DNA from: Agrobacterium tumefaciens | Lineage (GTDB): Bacteria > Pseudomonadota > Alphaproteobacteria > Rhizobiales > Rhizobiaceae | Assembly: GCF_005221385.1 (NCBI RefSeq) | Contig: NZ_CP039904.1 | Span: 1,399,501 to 1,463,500, forward strand | Length of the DNA: 64,000 nt | Direction: 5' to 3' | Shown here: one piece after another, positions 33,616 to 42,649 of the stretch | Numbering within the stretch: the stretch's first letter is position 1 | Layout: each line of letters opens with the position of its first letter | The notes under the pieces: model-generated | Seen by the model: only the letters and a program-made list of their open reading frames with translations | What the model was told of the DNA's origin: nothing | The model's database searches: none | Translations under genes and position numbers: made by a program

Positions 33616-35181
33616 TCAGCTGAAGCTGAGGTTGTTGCGAAATTCCATCATTTCGAAGCTGATGGGCTTCCACTGGACATTCTTGCGCGCCGCGTAGACG
33701 TCGAACGGCTGGTAAAGAATGACGGCTGGCGCTTCTTCCTCGAAAATGTCGCGCATGCGGCTCCAGGCGTCGAAGCGTTCCTTGCCATTCGGCATCTGGG
33801 AAACCTTGGTGCAGAGTTCGTTGAACTCGGCCGGAGCCTTCCAGCCCCAACGCTTCTGCACCTGGCCTTTCGGACCAAATTCGCAAACCATCGTCGCCCA
33901 GGCGTCCGTCATCCACTGGCCGTTCGACCAGTTGCGGATGTAGCTGTCCTGGTCTTTCGGTGCGGCGCCGGGGGCGAATACCTTCGGAACCACCGTGACG
34001 CCGATCTGCTTCCACATCTCGATCATCATCATGAGCGCGGGAACGGCATTGGCGTAGTAATTGCCCATCGTGTGGTAAGTGATGGGGGTGCCGTCGTAAC
34101 CACTTTCCTTGACCAGGCGCCTGGCTTCCTCGACGTTGTATTCCATCGCTTTGCGGTTTGGATCGAAAGACTCACCGTAGTTCGGGAAGTTGAAGCCATG
34201 AGGGATCGAGGCTTTGCTCTTCCAGAGCGATTCGACCATGATCGGGCGGTTGACCGCTAGCGCGAGGGCGCGGCGGAGCGTCTTCGACTGGAACACCTTC
34301 TGGTTCATGTTGAAGGTGAACATGTGGAAATTCTCAACGACCTTTCCGCGTGTTTCCAGGTCGGAATAGCCGTTGATGAGGTCCATGTCGTCGGGCGTGA
34401 GGGTGGTGACGATATCATATTCACCGCTGATCAGACCGGCGACACGGGCGGCTGGTTCGGCGACAAGCTGGTAGGTGATCTTTGAGGCAGTGGGTTTGAT
34501 ACCCCAGTAGTCGTCGTTTGGTTCGAGAACCACGCGGTCGCCAGCGATCATCTCTACGAATTTATACGGGCCTGTTCCGATTGGCTTGCTGCCGAACCCG
34601 ACAGTGCCAAGGCTCTTATAATAGTCCTTCGGGACGATGCGCCCCATCCAGGAGGTAACGTATGTCTCCGTCAGATAGCTCGGCGTTTTCGTGCGCAGAA
34701 CGACAGTGTATTTGTCCTCGATAACGGGCTCGTCGAAGTCGAGCGAATAGGAGCCACCAAGCGGAATGGTCTTGATTGCTTCAGGACCCCACAGGCGCTC
34801 GGACGAGAACGTGTAGGCGACGTCATCAGCGGTCATTTCGACGCCGTTGTGGAACATGACCTTCTGGCGCAGCTTGAAGCGCACGGACCTGTCGTCGATG
34901 CGTTCCCAGCTTTCAGCCAGCGATGGCATCAGACCGAGACCCGTTCCCGGCGCGCCGTTCCCGAAAAAATCGCGGGCGATGAGCGTGTCGTATATCTGGT
35001 TGACGATGCGCGGTCCGACATTGCTGATCGCATTGACCGGCTCCAGCGTGGCTGGCAGCCCGTTGACGCCGATCCGAAGCTCACGGCGCTCCTGGGCAAA
35101 TGCAAACTTCATGCTGGTGGTCGATGCCAGCGCCGCAACGCTTGCACCGATGATGAATTTTCTGCGGCTGGTCGAAAGCAT
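33616..35181 (-). CDS. Family 5 solute-binding protein, AccA-like
   Basis: 521 residues with a twin-arginine-like signal (STSRRKFIIGASVAALAS, cleavage near AFAQE). SBP family 5 blocks follow: RELRIGVNGLPATLEPVN, VRFKLRQKVMFHNGVEMTADD, GTGPYKFVEM, and FNMNQKVFQSKTLRRALALAVNR. In pTiC58 the family 5 protein AccA binds agrocinopine and agrocin 84 through a pyranose-2-phosphate group. The location between a DeoR-type repressor and the two ATPases matches accA. Ligand specificity cannot be read from the sequence by eye. Confidence 0.85.
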   Translation of the reverse strand: MLSTSRRKFIIGASVAALASTTSMKFAFAQERRELRIGVNGLPATLEPVNAISNVGPRIVNQIYDTLIARDFFGNGAPGTGLGLMPSLAESWERIDDRSVRFKLRQKVMFHNGVEMTADDVAYTFSSERLWGPEAIKTIPLGGSYSLDFDEPVIEDKYTVVLRTKTPSYLTETYVTSWMGRIVPKDYYKSLGTVGFGSKPIGTGPYKFVEMIAGDRVVLEPNDDYWGIKPTASKITYQLVAEPAARVAGLISGEYDIVTTLTPDDMDLINGYSDLETRGKVVENFHMFTFNMNQKVFQSKTLRRALALAVNRPIMVESLWKSKASIPHGFNFPNYGESFDPNRKAMEYNVEEARRLVKESGYDGTPITYHTMGNYYANAVPALMMMIEMWKQIGVTVVPKVFAPGAAPKDQDSYIRNWSNGQWMTDAWATMVCEFGPKGQVQKRWGWKAPAEFNELCTKVSQMPNGKERFDAWSRMRDIFEEEAPAVILYQPFDVYAARKNVQWKPISFEMMEFRNNLSFS

Positions 35182-35223
35182 CTAAGGTCCCCTGCTTGGC
35201 AAGATGTACGTGGAAAGGAAGGT

Positions 35224-36036
35224 TCACGTCGCGATGACGAACTTTTTGCGCAGCTTCTCTGGCGCCGCGTCGATGATGGTTTTCGAGCCGTTGTCGGTGA
35301 CAACGATGCCGATATCTTCGATCTTGCCGACGACGGACAGGCTGCTCTTTGTGAGCTTCGAATGATCGGCGACGACAATCGTCCGGCGTGAGACCTCGAT
35401 CATGACCTTCGCGATGCTTGCGTTGACGGGCTCAACGGTACAGACCAGACCGCGATCGACGTCGATTGACGCCGCATTCAAGATGAGCTTGTCGACGTTG
35501 AACTGCCGGATGAACTGCTCTGCCAGCGGTCCGCGGAAGGAATGGTTCGTGTCGGTGTATTCACCGCCAACAGAATAAATCTTGTGATCACCCTGGCGCG
35601 TCAGCTCGGCAACGATGTCGAGGCCGTTGGAGATGATCGTGAGGTTCTTTCGACCCGCGAGCATTTTCGCGACTTCCAGCGCGGTGGTGCCCGCATCGAG
35701 GAGGATCGTGTCTCCATCCGAAATCATTCCGACAACGGTGGCAGCAATTGCAGCCTTTTCATCTTGCTTCCACACCAGACGCGCGGAGTTCGTCGCATCT
35801 TGCGCTACCTGGTTGAGCCCGACTGCGCCGCCATGAGTTCTGCGAAGAAATCCCGACTCCTCAAGCTCGACCAGATCGCGACGCGCGGTCGCCACAGATA
35901 TGTCAAAACGCTCAGTCAGTGTTTTGAGGTCAACGAAATTCTGCTCACGCAGAAGCTCGACGATCTTGGCCTGTCTGCCTTCTGCTTGTGTCGGTATTGG
36001 CTGGATCTCGTTCATTTTGTGATGCTTCTCGTTCAT
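35224..36036 (-). CDS. DeoR/GlpR-family repressor, AccR-like
   Basis: 270 residues. DeoR HTH near residues 21-76 (RQAKIVELLREQNFVDLKTL, then SVATARRDLVELEESGFLRRTHGGAV) and a sugar-phosphate sensor domain (ILLDAGTTALEVAKML, then DKLILNAASIDVDRGLVC and VADHSKLTKSSL). Two starts are possible, ATG 36036 and ATG 36015; both lie in a repeated sequence ATGAACGAGA. AccR of pTiC58 is a repressor of this family relieved by arabinose-2-phosphate. Here it heads the minus-strand operon, 42 bases before the binding-protein gene. Confidence 0.85.
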   Translation of the reverse strand: MNEKHHKMNEIQPIPTQAEGRQAKIVELLREQNFVDLKTLTERFDISVATARRDLVELEESGFLRRTHGGAVGLNQVAQDATNSARLVWKQDEKAAIAATVVGMISDGDTILLDAGTTALEVAKMLAGRKNLTIISNGLDIVAELTRQGDHKIYSVGGEYTDTNHSFRGPLAEQFIRQFNVDKLILNAASIDVDRGLVCTVEPVNASIAKVMIEVSRRTIVVADHSKLTKSSLSVVGKIEDIGIVVTDNGSKTIIDAAPEKLRKKFVIAT

Positions 36037-36177
36037 TTGTGAGCGTTATCTATCGGCCTTGGATGACACTGATATGACAAAATAGGCCCGAAAAGTAGGT
36101 ATATTGTATTTTGCAAGGCACCAATTCGATGCTGCAATGCGCTTTGTCGATGAAATATGAGCGATATCGTTCATTTC
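36006..36177 (-). promoter_or_regulatory. Three CGTTCATTT repeats, candidate repressor operators
   Basis: TCTCGTTCATTTTGTGA at 36006-36022 and TCTCGTTCATTTGTGA at 36027-36042 are direct repeats 21 bases apart over the repressor start region; a third, ATCGTTCATTTC, lies at 36166-36177. DeoR-family operators are often direct repeats placed around their own promoter. Two of the copies overlap the two possible start codons, which would fit autorepression. Confidence 0.5.
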
Positions 36178-36554
36178 TTGGGGCTGTAAAGCAATAGAAG
36201 CGGTTGAGCTCTCAAACCCGTTTGGTAGGCACTCGGTTGGTAGCTCGTGATAGCGTAGCAGCGCGGTATCCAACGCGCTCCAATCCCGCTTTTGTTGATT
36301 GCTGCCCGGACTAAATCCGGAAGGGGTGGGCTAGCAAGCTGCCGCAAGCGGTGTTGAATCGTCGTCAATCCCCGTATGAGAACGTCGGCAAGGGGCTGCG
36401 CGTAGTCATTTCGACTCACCATCCCGAAAGGCAGTGAAGAACAGCGTGACGCCGGAGCCTATCGATTAGGCGGCGGCAGTCTTTGAGAATTACTGATCGC
36501 TGACACGCGCATCCTACGCGAATTCGCGCTTTAGACTGGTGTCAATGCCGACGG
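36178..36554. other. Intergenic region, no gene recognised
   Basis: Between the DeoR-type repressor and the lipoprotein gene. A minus-strand frame of 83 codons (36171-36422) shows no family features. No tRNA fold or transposase piece could be confirmed. It may hold old gene debris. Confidence 0.4.
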
Positions 36555-36575
36555 CTCTCCGTAACTTCCGCGTAA
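36555..36575 (+). promoter_or_regulatory. OmpR-type direct repeat before lipoprotein gene
   Basis: CTCTCCGTAACTTCCGCGTAA: two GTAA units start at 36561 and 36572, exactly 11 bases apart, 98 bases before the lipoprotein ATG. The same CTCTCCGTAA...GTAA arrangement recurs before macA. Eleven-base direct repeats are the usual form of OmpR/PhoB-family sites, and such a regulator is encoded at 37158. Confidence 0.5.
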
Positions 36576-36658
36576 TTTTTGGCGGCCATACGTCTCCGCC
36601 TTGGTGCGCCTCAACGGTCGACGGGCGACCGTAGCGGCGATGGATCGAAAGGACGGAC

Positions 36659-36943
36659 ATGAAAAAGATCATTTCAGGCGTACTTGTTTGCTTGACGCTG
36701 ACAGCGTGCAGCCAGACGGAAAAGGGCGCCGGCATTGGTGCGGCGAGCGGCGCTATCATCGGTGGGTTGGCAAGCGGCACTTGGGAAGGCGCTGCAGTGG
36801 GAGCCGCCGCAGGTGGCGTGGGAGGGGCTGTGGTAGGCAACATCAGCGAACGTAACGACAGGAACCGCCGCGACCGCTGGGAACAACGGGACCGCCGCGA
36901 CTACGGGTGCAGATATCGGGATCATTACGGTCGCTGCCGATAA
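36659..36943 (+). CDS. Small glycine-zipper lipoprotein
   Basis: 94 residues. Lipoprotein signal MKKIISGVLVCLTLTACSQ with lipobox LTAC (acylated Cys17). Residues about 23-62 form a glycine-zipper (GAGIGAASGAIIGGLASG, then GAAVGAAAGGVGGAVVG) typical of membrane-inserting Rickettsia 17 kDa/OsmB/YMGG-type lipoproteins. The C-terminus is highly charged (NDRNRRDRWEQRDRRD). Probably an outer-membrane stress lipoprotein. It shares a putative control site with macA, suggesting membership of the same regulon. Confidence 0.75.
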   Translation: MKKIISGVLVCLTLTACSQTEKGAGIGAASGAIIGGLASGTWEGAAVGAAAGGVGGAVVGNISERNDRNRRDRWEQRDRRDYGCRYRDHYGRCR

Positions 36944-37157
36944 GGATTGCGGCCTGGGTGGTGCACGTCAATGGCGAGATGGGTACCGGACGAACTTCGG
37001 TTTCTCCGGTCTCCACGTCCACGGCAGTTTCATGATGTCCCACAACCTGACGATCAGGACGACGTCACGACTGTCGAGTTTATCTGAACCAGAGCCGTAG
37101 TTTTGCTATAAAGACTATCGGGAATGATTAGTCCGAGACTTGACTGATTAGGCGACT

Positions 37158-37832
37158 ATGAAACTTCTGCTTATCGAAGACGATCCGGAAATGACGGACG
37201 CGTTGAGGACGGCCCTCTCGCAGCATGGCATCGTGCTTGACGCTGTTGGAGATCTGGCAATGGCGCGGGAAGCAATCGCTATGGCGGATTATGATATTGT
37301 CCTTATCGACCGGCAACTGCCGGATGGTGATGGCAGTACCTTTCTCGCCGATTTGCGTCGCGCGGGATCAAATACGCGATCGATCATCATCTCCGCCCTG
37401 AGGTCGACCGACGAGCGAATTTCCGGCCTCAATGACGGCGCCGATGACTATTTGCCGAAGCCGTTCGAAATTCCCGAGCTGATTGCCAGAATGAGCGCGG
37501 TGCTGAGGCGGGTGCCCACAACCAGCCCATTCGTCCTGTCGGCAGGAAACGTCACCTATGATCGTGTTTCATGCGATGTGCATGTCAACGGCGTCCGGCT
37601 TGCGCTCACCCGCAGGGAACTGCTCATCATCGAAACTCTTCTGAGAAACCGGGGTCGTACCGTGTTGCGCTCGTCCCTTGAGGGGCAGGTCTATTCCTTT
37701 GACGATGAGATCCAGTCGAACTCGCTGGAGTCCAATATGTCTCGCCTGCGCCGAAAGCTTGGCGAAGCCGAGGCCGACATTGTTATCAAGAATATTCGTG
37801 GCATAGGCTACTACCTTCATGAGCAGAAATAG
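37158..37832 (+). CDS. OmpR-family response regulator
   Basis: 224 residues. Receiver domain with acidic pair IEDDPEM, phospho-acceptor aspartate in VLIDRQLPDGDG, conserved threonine/serine site replaced by S in IISALRS, and lysine in YLPKPFE. Winged-helix domain from about 128 (ALTRRELLIIETLLRNRGRTV, then SNSLESNMSRLRRKL and IRGIGYYL). The downstream kinase gene overlaps or abuts it. Candidate sites with 11-base repeats lie before the lipoprotein gene and before macA. Confidence 0.9.
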   Translation: MKLLLIEDDPEMTDALRTALSQHGIVLDAVGDLAMAREAIAMADYDIVLIDRQLPDGDGSTFLADLRRAGSNTRSIIISALRSTDERISGLNDGADDYLPKPFEIPELIARMSAVLRRVPTTSPFVLSAGNVTYDRVSCDVHVNGVRLALTRRELLIIETLLRNRGRTVLRSSLEGQVYSFDDEIQSNSLESNMSRLRRKLGEAEADIVIKNIRGIGYYLHEQK

Positions 37833-39183
37833 GATGACCAGCACATCCCTTCGCTGGCGCTTCACTTTTGGTTTTATTGTCCTGCAGCTCTGCGCGGTCA
37901 TCGCCTCTCTCAGCCTGGTTTTTTATCTCCTTTCCGGCCTCAAGCCCGATGTGGCGATCACGTCCATCTGGCTGTCTCAGGAAATCGCAGACTCGGTCCG
38001 TCTCGAGCCGAATGGCCGGGCCCATCTGGTGCCGACTGCCAAACTTAAAGAGATCATGGAGGACGCGCCTGACCTGTGGTTCGTGGCAGACCTGGGCAAA
38101 GATATTGTCCTTGCACACGGTGCGCCTCCCGGGAAAATTGCCGACAACATGCCATTCCTGCGGGCGTTCAGAAGTGTCGAGCTCCATGGTGACCTGAACG
38201 ATCCGCTGAGTGTCGCCCGCATGGAGCGTTTCGACACAGAGGCCGGTGAGGCAACGATTTTTGCCGGCGGTGTTTCGATGTCGCAATATGGTGTGACCGT
38301 GCTGTTGGGGAACCTTGCCATCGGCGTGCCGGCGCTGATCCTCGTCGCCATTTCCCTCATTGGCGTCCCGTTTGTCACACGCTTGGCTTTGCGGTCCTTC
38401 AGCGATCTGACCAGGCGTCTTGACAGGATCGATCTCGACACACGTGGCGCCCTGGTGGAAGAGCGGGGCTTGCCCAATGAGGTGCTTCGTCTGGTGCGCG
38501 ACATCAACAGGGCGCTGCGTCGTCTCGACAGCGGCTTCGAGGCGACGGAGCGCTTCTTCGTCAACGCTGCCCATGAACTTCGAACGCCGATCGCTGTCCT
38601 GCAGGTGAGGATAGATACGCTTTCACCAGGTGCGGACAAGACACACCTGCAGACGGCCATCAAGCGACTTACAGCGATCGCGAACCAGCTTCTCGACACC
38701 GAGAAGTATCGGCAGAAGCCTCAGCAGAATGCACCTGTCGATCTCAACAGCGTTGTGTCGAAGGTGGTCGCCGACCTTGCTCCCCTGGCTATCGCCGAAG
38801 GTTACGAGATTTCGTTCGATAGCGATGCGGAAAACCTGTTCGTTCCCGGGGATGCTGAAGCTCTGGAACGTGCATTCGTCAATCTGGTGCGTAATGCAGT
38901 GCAGTACGGAGGTGGAGGAGGACAGATATCGGTCAGTATTGAGGCTGACGGCAGCGTGACCGTAGCCGATCAGGGCTGCGGAATTGCCGGCGATAAGCAA
39001 TCGCGCATATTCGAACCGTTCTACCGGATCAGCCCTCACGGCTCAGGTGCGGGCCTGGGGCTCAGCATGGTCAACGAGATCGTGACCCGTCACGGCGGCT
39101 ATGTTGAGCTTTCGTCCGCTCCAGGCAACGGCAGCACATTTGCCGTGCGCTGGCGCGAGAAGCGCGTTTTCCAGCAGCGGTAG
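37819..39183 (+). CDS. EnvZ/QseC-type sensor histidine kinase
   Basis: 454 residues from ATG 37819, or 449 from ATG 37834 which is one base after the regulator stop; neither has a strong ribosome-binding site. Membrane segments at about 15-40 and 160-185 flank a periplasmic sensor of about 115 residues. A HAMP-like linker leads to the dimerisation helix with histidine in NAAHELRTPIAVLQVR, then ATPase motifs NLVRNAVQYG, ADQGCGI, FEPFYR and GAGLGLSMVNEI. It pairs with the preceding regulator. A signal such as cationic peptides or metal would fit the adjacent MacAB genes but is a guess. Confidence 0.88.
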   Translation: MSRNRMTSTSLRWRFTFGFIVLQLCAVIASLSLVFYLLSGLKPDVAITSIWLSQEIADSVRLEPNGRAHLVPTAKLKEIMEDAPDLWFVADLGKDIVLAHGAPPGKIADNMPFLRAFRSVELHGDLNDPLSVARMERFDTEAGEATIFAGGVSMSQYGVTVLLGNLAIGVPALILVAISLIGVPFVTRLALRSFSDLTRRLDRIDLDTRGALVEERGLPNEVLRLVRDINRALRRLDSGFEATERFFVNAAHELRTPIAVLQVRIDTLSPGADKTHLQTAIKRLTAIANQLLDTEKYRQKPQQNAPVDLNSVVSKVVADLAPLAIAEGYEISFDSDAENLFVPGDAEALERAFVNLVRNAVQYGGGGGQISVSIEADGSVTVADQGCGIAGDKQSRIFEPFYRISPHGSGAGLGLSMVNEIVTRHGGYVELSSAPGNGSTFAVRWREKRVFQQR

Positions 39184-39358
39184 GGGCCGTCGTCTGCGCC
39201 AACGGGCAAGGCATCTTCGTCCGTCGACGTTGGCTGAGCACGGGCGCGATCGCTTGATGTCTGGCGGGCAATCTCTGGCACGCCATCCACATTGCAAGCA
39301 CTCTCTGTCGATCGGTTGACCTTACAGCGCGTGCCAAACGGACCAGGCGCGGCGACCG

Positions 39359-39379
39359 CTCTCCGTAATTTTCAGGTAA
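39359..39379 (+). promoter_or_regulatory. OmpR-type direct repeat before macA
   Basis: CTCTCCGTAATTTTCAGGTAA: GTAA units at 39365 and 39376, again exactly 11 bases apart, 66 bases before the macA ATG. Fourteen of 21 positions agree with the repeat at 36555-36575. It lies in the 247-base gap after the kinase gene, which otherwise shows no gene. Confidence 0.52.
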
Positions 39380-39430
39380 CTCTCGTGACAGAGAAAGCCC
39401 GCAAATTTCAATAGCATGGACTACGACTAA

Positions 39431-40624
39431 ATGACACGACACATTACCCGCAAGCGTTTCATCCTGGCGGCGGCAACCCTTGTCGGTCTGCTGGTCGTCT
39501 GGCTCTTGTTTCTGCGTCCACCGACGAAGCCTGAACTGGTGACCACGCAGGCGCGAACGGGTGACATTGAAGAGGTCGTACTGGCGACCGGGGTTCTCGA
39601 ACCGCTCGAGCTGGTGCGCGTCGGCGCCCAGGCCTCGGGTCGCGTTGAGCGTCTGGCGGTCAAGATCGGTGACGTCGTCGAGGCTGGCCAATTGGTGGCC
39701 CAGATCGATTCCCAGACCCGGCGCAACACGTTGCGGGACCGCGAGGCCGCCTTGGCCAATATCCGCGCCGTCCACGCCGCGCGCAGCGCCGGTCTGGTGA
39801 AAGCCGAGAAGGATTTCGAGCGCGAGCGTGACCTGCTGGCAGGTGGTTCGACGCCGCGCGCCCAGTATGACGCCGCGGTTGCCACGCGAGACAGCGCGCG
39901 GGCTGAGGTTCAGTCGCTGGACGCTCAGGTCGCCCAAGCGCAGGTCGGGCTGGAGTCCGCAGGCATAGAGCTGGACTATACCCGCATCACTGCCCCGATC
40001 GCCGGCACGGTGGTAGCGATCGTCACTGACGAAGGTCAAACCGTGAATGCCCTGCAGACCGCGCCGACCATCGTCATGATCGCGCGATTGGACACAATGA
40101 CGGTGCGCGCGGATATCTCCGAGGCTGACGTCGTGCGTGTACGGCGGGGCCTACCGGTCTGGTTCAGCATTCTTGGCGATCCGACGCGCCGTTTCGATGG
40201 GGAGTTGCGACAGGTGGAACCGGCTCCCGCCTCCATCGCCAACGAGAGCAACGCCGCCGCGAGCCGTATTGGCTCGACCAACGGCGCGGTCTATTACACT
40301 GGGCTGATCGACGTCGCGAACGCGGACGGGGTCCTGCGGCCCTCCATGACGGCGCAGGTGTCCATCGTTCTCAGCCGCGTCAGCGGCGCCGTGCTGGTTC
40401 CGCTCAGCGCAGTGGAAGGCGCGCCACGGGCCGGCGATACGGCGCGTGTCCGCGTACGCGACACAATGGGCGAGGTCCAGATCCGGCAGGTCCAGGTCGG
40501 CATCGACAACGGCGCGGACATCCAGATCCTTAGCGGTCTTCAGGCAGGCGAGACCATCGTCCTGGGAGCATCCACAGACGAACGCACGGATGGCCAGGCT
40601 CAACTGGCCGCGGCGAAGCGGTAG
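39431..40624 (+). CDS. macA: MacA-like periplasmic adaptor of an ABC exporter
   Basis: 397 residues. One N-terminal membrane anchor (FILAAATLVGLLVVWLLFL), a lipoyl/barrel-sandwich half (GVLEPLELVRVGAQASGRVERLAVKIGDVVEAGQLVAQID), a long alpha-hairpin (about 95-165), then the second half (YTRITAPIAGTVVAIVTDEGQTVNA) and beta-barrel domain. This is the membrane-fusion architecture of MacA, which links MacB to an outer-membrane TolC-type channel. No TolC gene is in the window. It is 8 bases before macB. Confidence 0.85.
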   Translation: MTRHITRKRFILAAATLVGLLVVWLLFLRPPTKPELVTTQARTGDIEEVVLATGVLEPLELVRVGAQASGRVERLAVKIGDVVEAGQLVAQIDSQTRRNTLRDREAALANIRAVHAARSAGLVKAEKDFERERDLLAGGSTPRAQYDAAVATRDSARAEVQSLDAQVAQAQVGLESAGIELDYTRITAPIAGTVVAIVTDEGQTVNALQTAPTIVMIARLDTMTVRADISEADVVRVRRGLPVWFSILGDPTRRFDGELRQVEPAPASIANESNAAASRIGSTNGAVYYTGLIDVANADGVLRPSMTAQVSIVLSRVSGAVLVPLSAVEGAPRAGDTARVRVRDTMGEVQIRQVQVGIDNGADIQILSGLQAGETIVLGASTDERTDGQAQLAAAKR

Positions 40625-40632
40625 GGCGCGCT

Positions 40633-42582
40633 ATGACGGAACCACTGATCCGCGTACGTGGGGTATCCCGCGCTTTCCCCGCAGGCGACGAGATGGTGTG
40701 GGTGCTGAAAGACGTCGACCTCGACATTGAGGCCGGCGAGATGATGGCCATCATCGGCGCCTCGGGCTCCGGCAAGTCGACCCTCATGAACATCCTTGGC
40801 TGCCTCGATCGTCCAACGACTGGCAGCTACTGGATCGAAGGGCGCGAGACGTCTAAGATGTCCGTGGACGAACTGGCGGCGCTACGCCGTGAGCGGTTTG
40901 GTTTCATCTTCCAGCGCTATCATCTGCTTGGCGATCTCAGCGCGGCCAGTAACGTCGAGGTTCCGGCCATCTATGCCGGGCGCAGCCGATCCGACCGGCA
41001 CAAGCGAGCGATCTCATTGTTGACCCGGCTGGGCCTCGCCGAGCGGACGGGCAATATTCCGGGCAAGCTTTCGGGCGGCCAGCAGCAGCGGGTGTCGATC
41101 GCCCGCGCCCTCATGAATGGCGGCGAGATAATTCTGGCCGACGAACCCACCGGAGCGCTGGATACGCACAGCGGCGCCGAAGTTATGAAGATCCTGCGCG
41201 AGCTTCACGCCGAAGGGCACACCATCATCCTCGTCACTCACGACAAGAAGATCGCCGAACACGCGGATCGGGTCGTAGAGATCAGCGACGGCGTTATCAT
41301 TTCCGACGAGCGCAATATATCCAAGTCCGCCGCGACGGCTCGTCCCATCCGCGAACACGCGCCGGACGCTGGCTGGCGTGGCGCAATTGATCGGATGACC
41401 GAAGCCTTTCGTATGGCTGGCGCGGCAATCTGGGCGCACAAGATGCGCTCGCTTCTGACCATGCTCGGCATCATCATCGGTATCGCCTCGGTGGCGGCTA
41501 TTTCGGCGCTGGGAGCCGGCTCGCAGCAACAAATCCTGAGCAGTATCAGTTCGCTCGGCACCAACACGATCGAGGTGCGGGCCGGGAAAGGCTTCGGCGA
41601 TCTGGAAGCGGGCAAGATACGGACCCTGGTTCCCGCCGATGCCGAAGCGCTGGTGAACCAGCCCTATGTCGACAGCGTGACACCAACCGTCACGACGAGC
41701 GTAACTGTCAAGCGCGCCGCCGTGGCCGTCAATGCGTCAGTCACCGGAGTTGGCGCGGACTTCTTTCGTGTACGGGGGCTTGAGCTGGCGCATGGACAAC
41801 TGTTCGATGCCCAGGACGTTACCGCCTACAGCCAGAATGTGGTGATCGATGCAAACGCCGCGCGAGACCTGTTTCCAGACCGGGTAAACCCGGTGGGGCA
41901 GGTCATCCTTCTGGGCACAATGCCGGCGAGGGTTGTGGGTGTGACGAAACGGGAAAACTCCTTCGGCCCGGCGGTTGATACATTGACCGTTTATGCGCCT
42001 TACACAACCGTCATGGGCCGCATGCTGGGTCGTCCGAACGTCGACGGCATAACGGTCCGTATCAGAGACGATGTCGATCCGGGCAATGTCGAAGCGGCAG
42101 TTTCGCGCCTTCTCGAGCGTCGGCACGGCGCGAAAGACTTCTTCCTCACCAACTCGGCGACCATTCGCGAGACTATCGAGACCACCACGCAAACCCTGAC
42201 GCTGCTGATTTCGTCAGTCGCCGTGATCTCGCTGATTGTCGGCGGCATCGGCGTGATGAATATCATGCTGGTATCGGTGACCGAACGCACCAAGGAGATC
42301 GGGGTTCGTGTGGCCGTCGGCGCTCGCCGCAGCGACATCCTCTCCCAGTTCCTGATCGAGGCCGTCATGGTCTGCCTTGTCGGCGGCTTCATGGGAGTGA
42401 TGCTCGCCCTCGGGATCAGCGCTCTTTTCAATTTGCTGAGCCCCGACTTCAAAATGATCTTCTCTTCGGGCTCCATCATGGTGGCCTTCACCTGCTCAAC
42501 CCTGATCGGAATCGTCTTCGGTTTCCTTCCCGCCCGAAATGCGGCAAAGCTGGACCCGATCGAGGCCCTGGCGCGTGACTGA
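40633..42582 (+). CDS. macB: MacB-like ABC exporter, ATPase fused to permease
   Basis: 649 residues, normal for MacB. N-terminal ATPase: Walker A GASGSGKSTLMNILG, Q loop FIFQRYHLLGDLSAA, signature LSGGQQQRVSIARAL, Walker B IILADEPTGALD, H loop LVTHD. A first membrane segment near 285 (LLTMLGIIIGIASVAAISAL) precedes a large periplasmic domain (about 310-515), and three membrane segments follow, including ERTKEIGVRVAVGARRSDIL typical of FtsX-fold permeases. MacB exports macrolides, lipopeptides, toxins or peptides. Controlled probably by the adjacent two-component system. Confidence 0.9.
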   Translation: MTEPLIRVRGVSRAFPAGDEMVWVLKDVDLDIEAGEMMAIIGASGSGKSTLMNILGCLDRPTTGSYWIEGRETSKMSVDELAALRRERFGFIFQRYHLLGDLSAASNVEVPAIYAGRSRSDRHKRAISLLTRLGLAERTGNIPGKLSGGQQQRVSIARALMNGGEIILADEPTGALDTHSGAEVMKILRELHAEGHTIILVTHDKKIAEHADRVVEISDGVIISDERNISKSAATARPIREHAPDAGWRGAIDRMTEAFRMAGAAIWAHKMRSLLTMLGIIIGIASVAAISALGAGSQQQILSSISSLGTNTIEVRAGKGFGDLEAGKIRTLVPADAEALVNQPYVDSVTPTVTTSVTVKRAAVAVNASVTGVGADFFRVRGLELAHGQLFDAQDVTAYSQNVVIDANAARDLFPDRVNPVGQVILLGTMPARVVGVTKRENSFGPAVDTLTVYAPYTTVMGRMLGRPNVDGITVRIRDDVDPGNVEAAVSRLLERRHGAKDFFLTNSATIRETIETTTQTLTLLISSVAVISLIVGGIGVMNIMLVSVTERTKEIGVRVAVGARRSDILSQFLIEAVMVCLVGGFMGVMLALGISALFNLLSPDFKMIFSSGSIMVAFTCSTLIGIVFGFLPARNAAKLDPIEALARD

Positions 42583-42649
42583 TGACCTGGAAACGTCTGC
42601 TCGCTAGCCGTTGCGGTCGCTTATCATTATTGAGGCTGGCGTAGTGTCA

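Noticed and set aside
36171-36422. Possible gene or tRNA-like stretch upstream of the lipoprotein gene
   Set aside because: The frame has no family features and no ribosome-binding site, and a cloverleaf with conserved T-loop could not be drawn.
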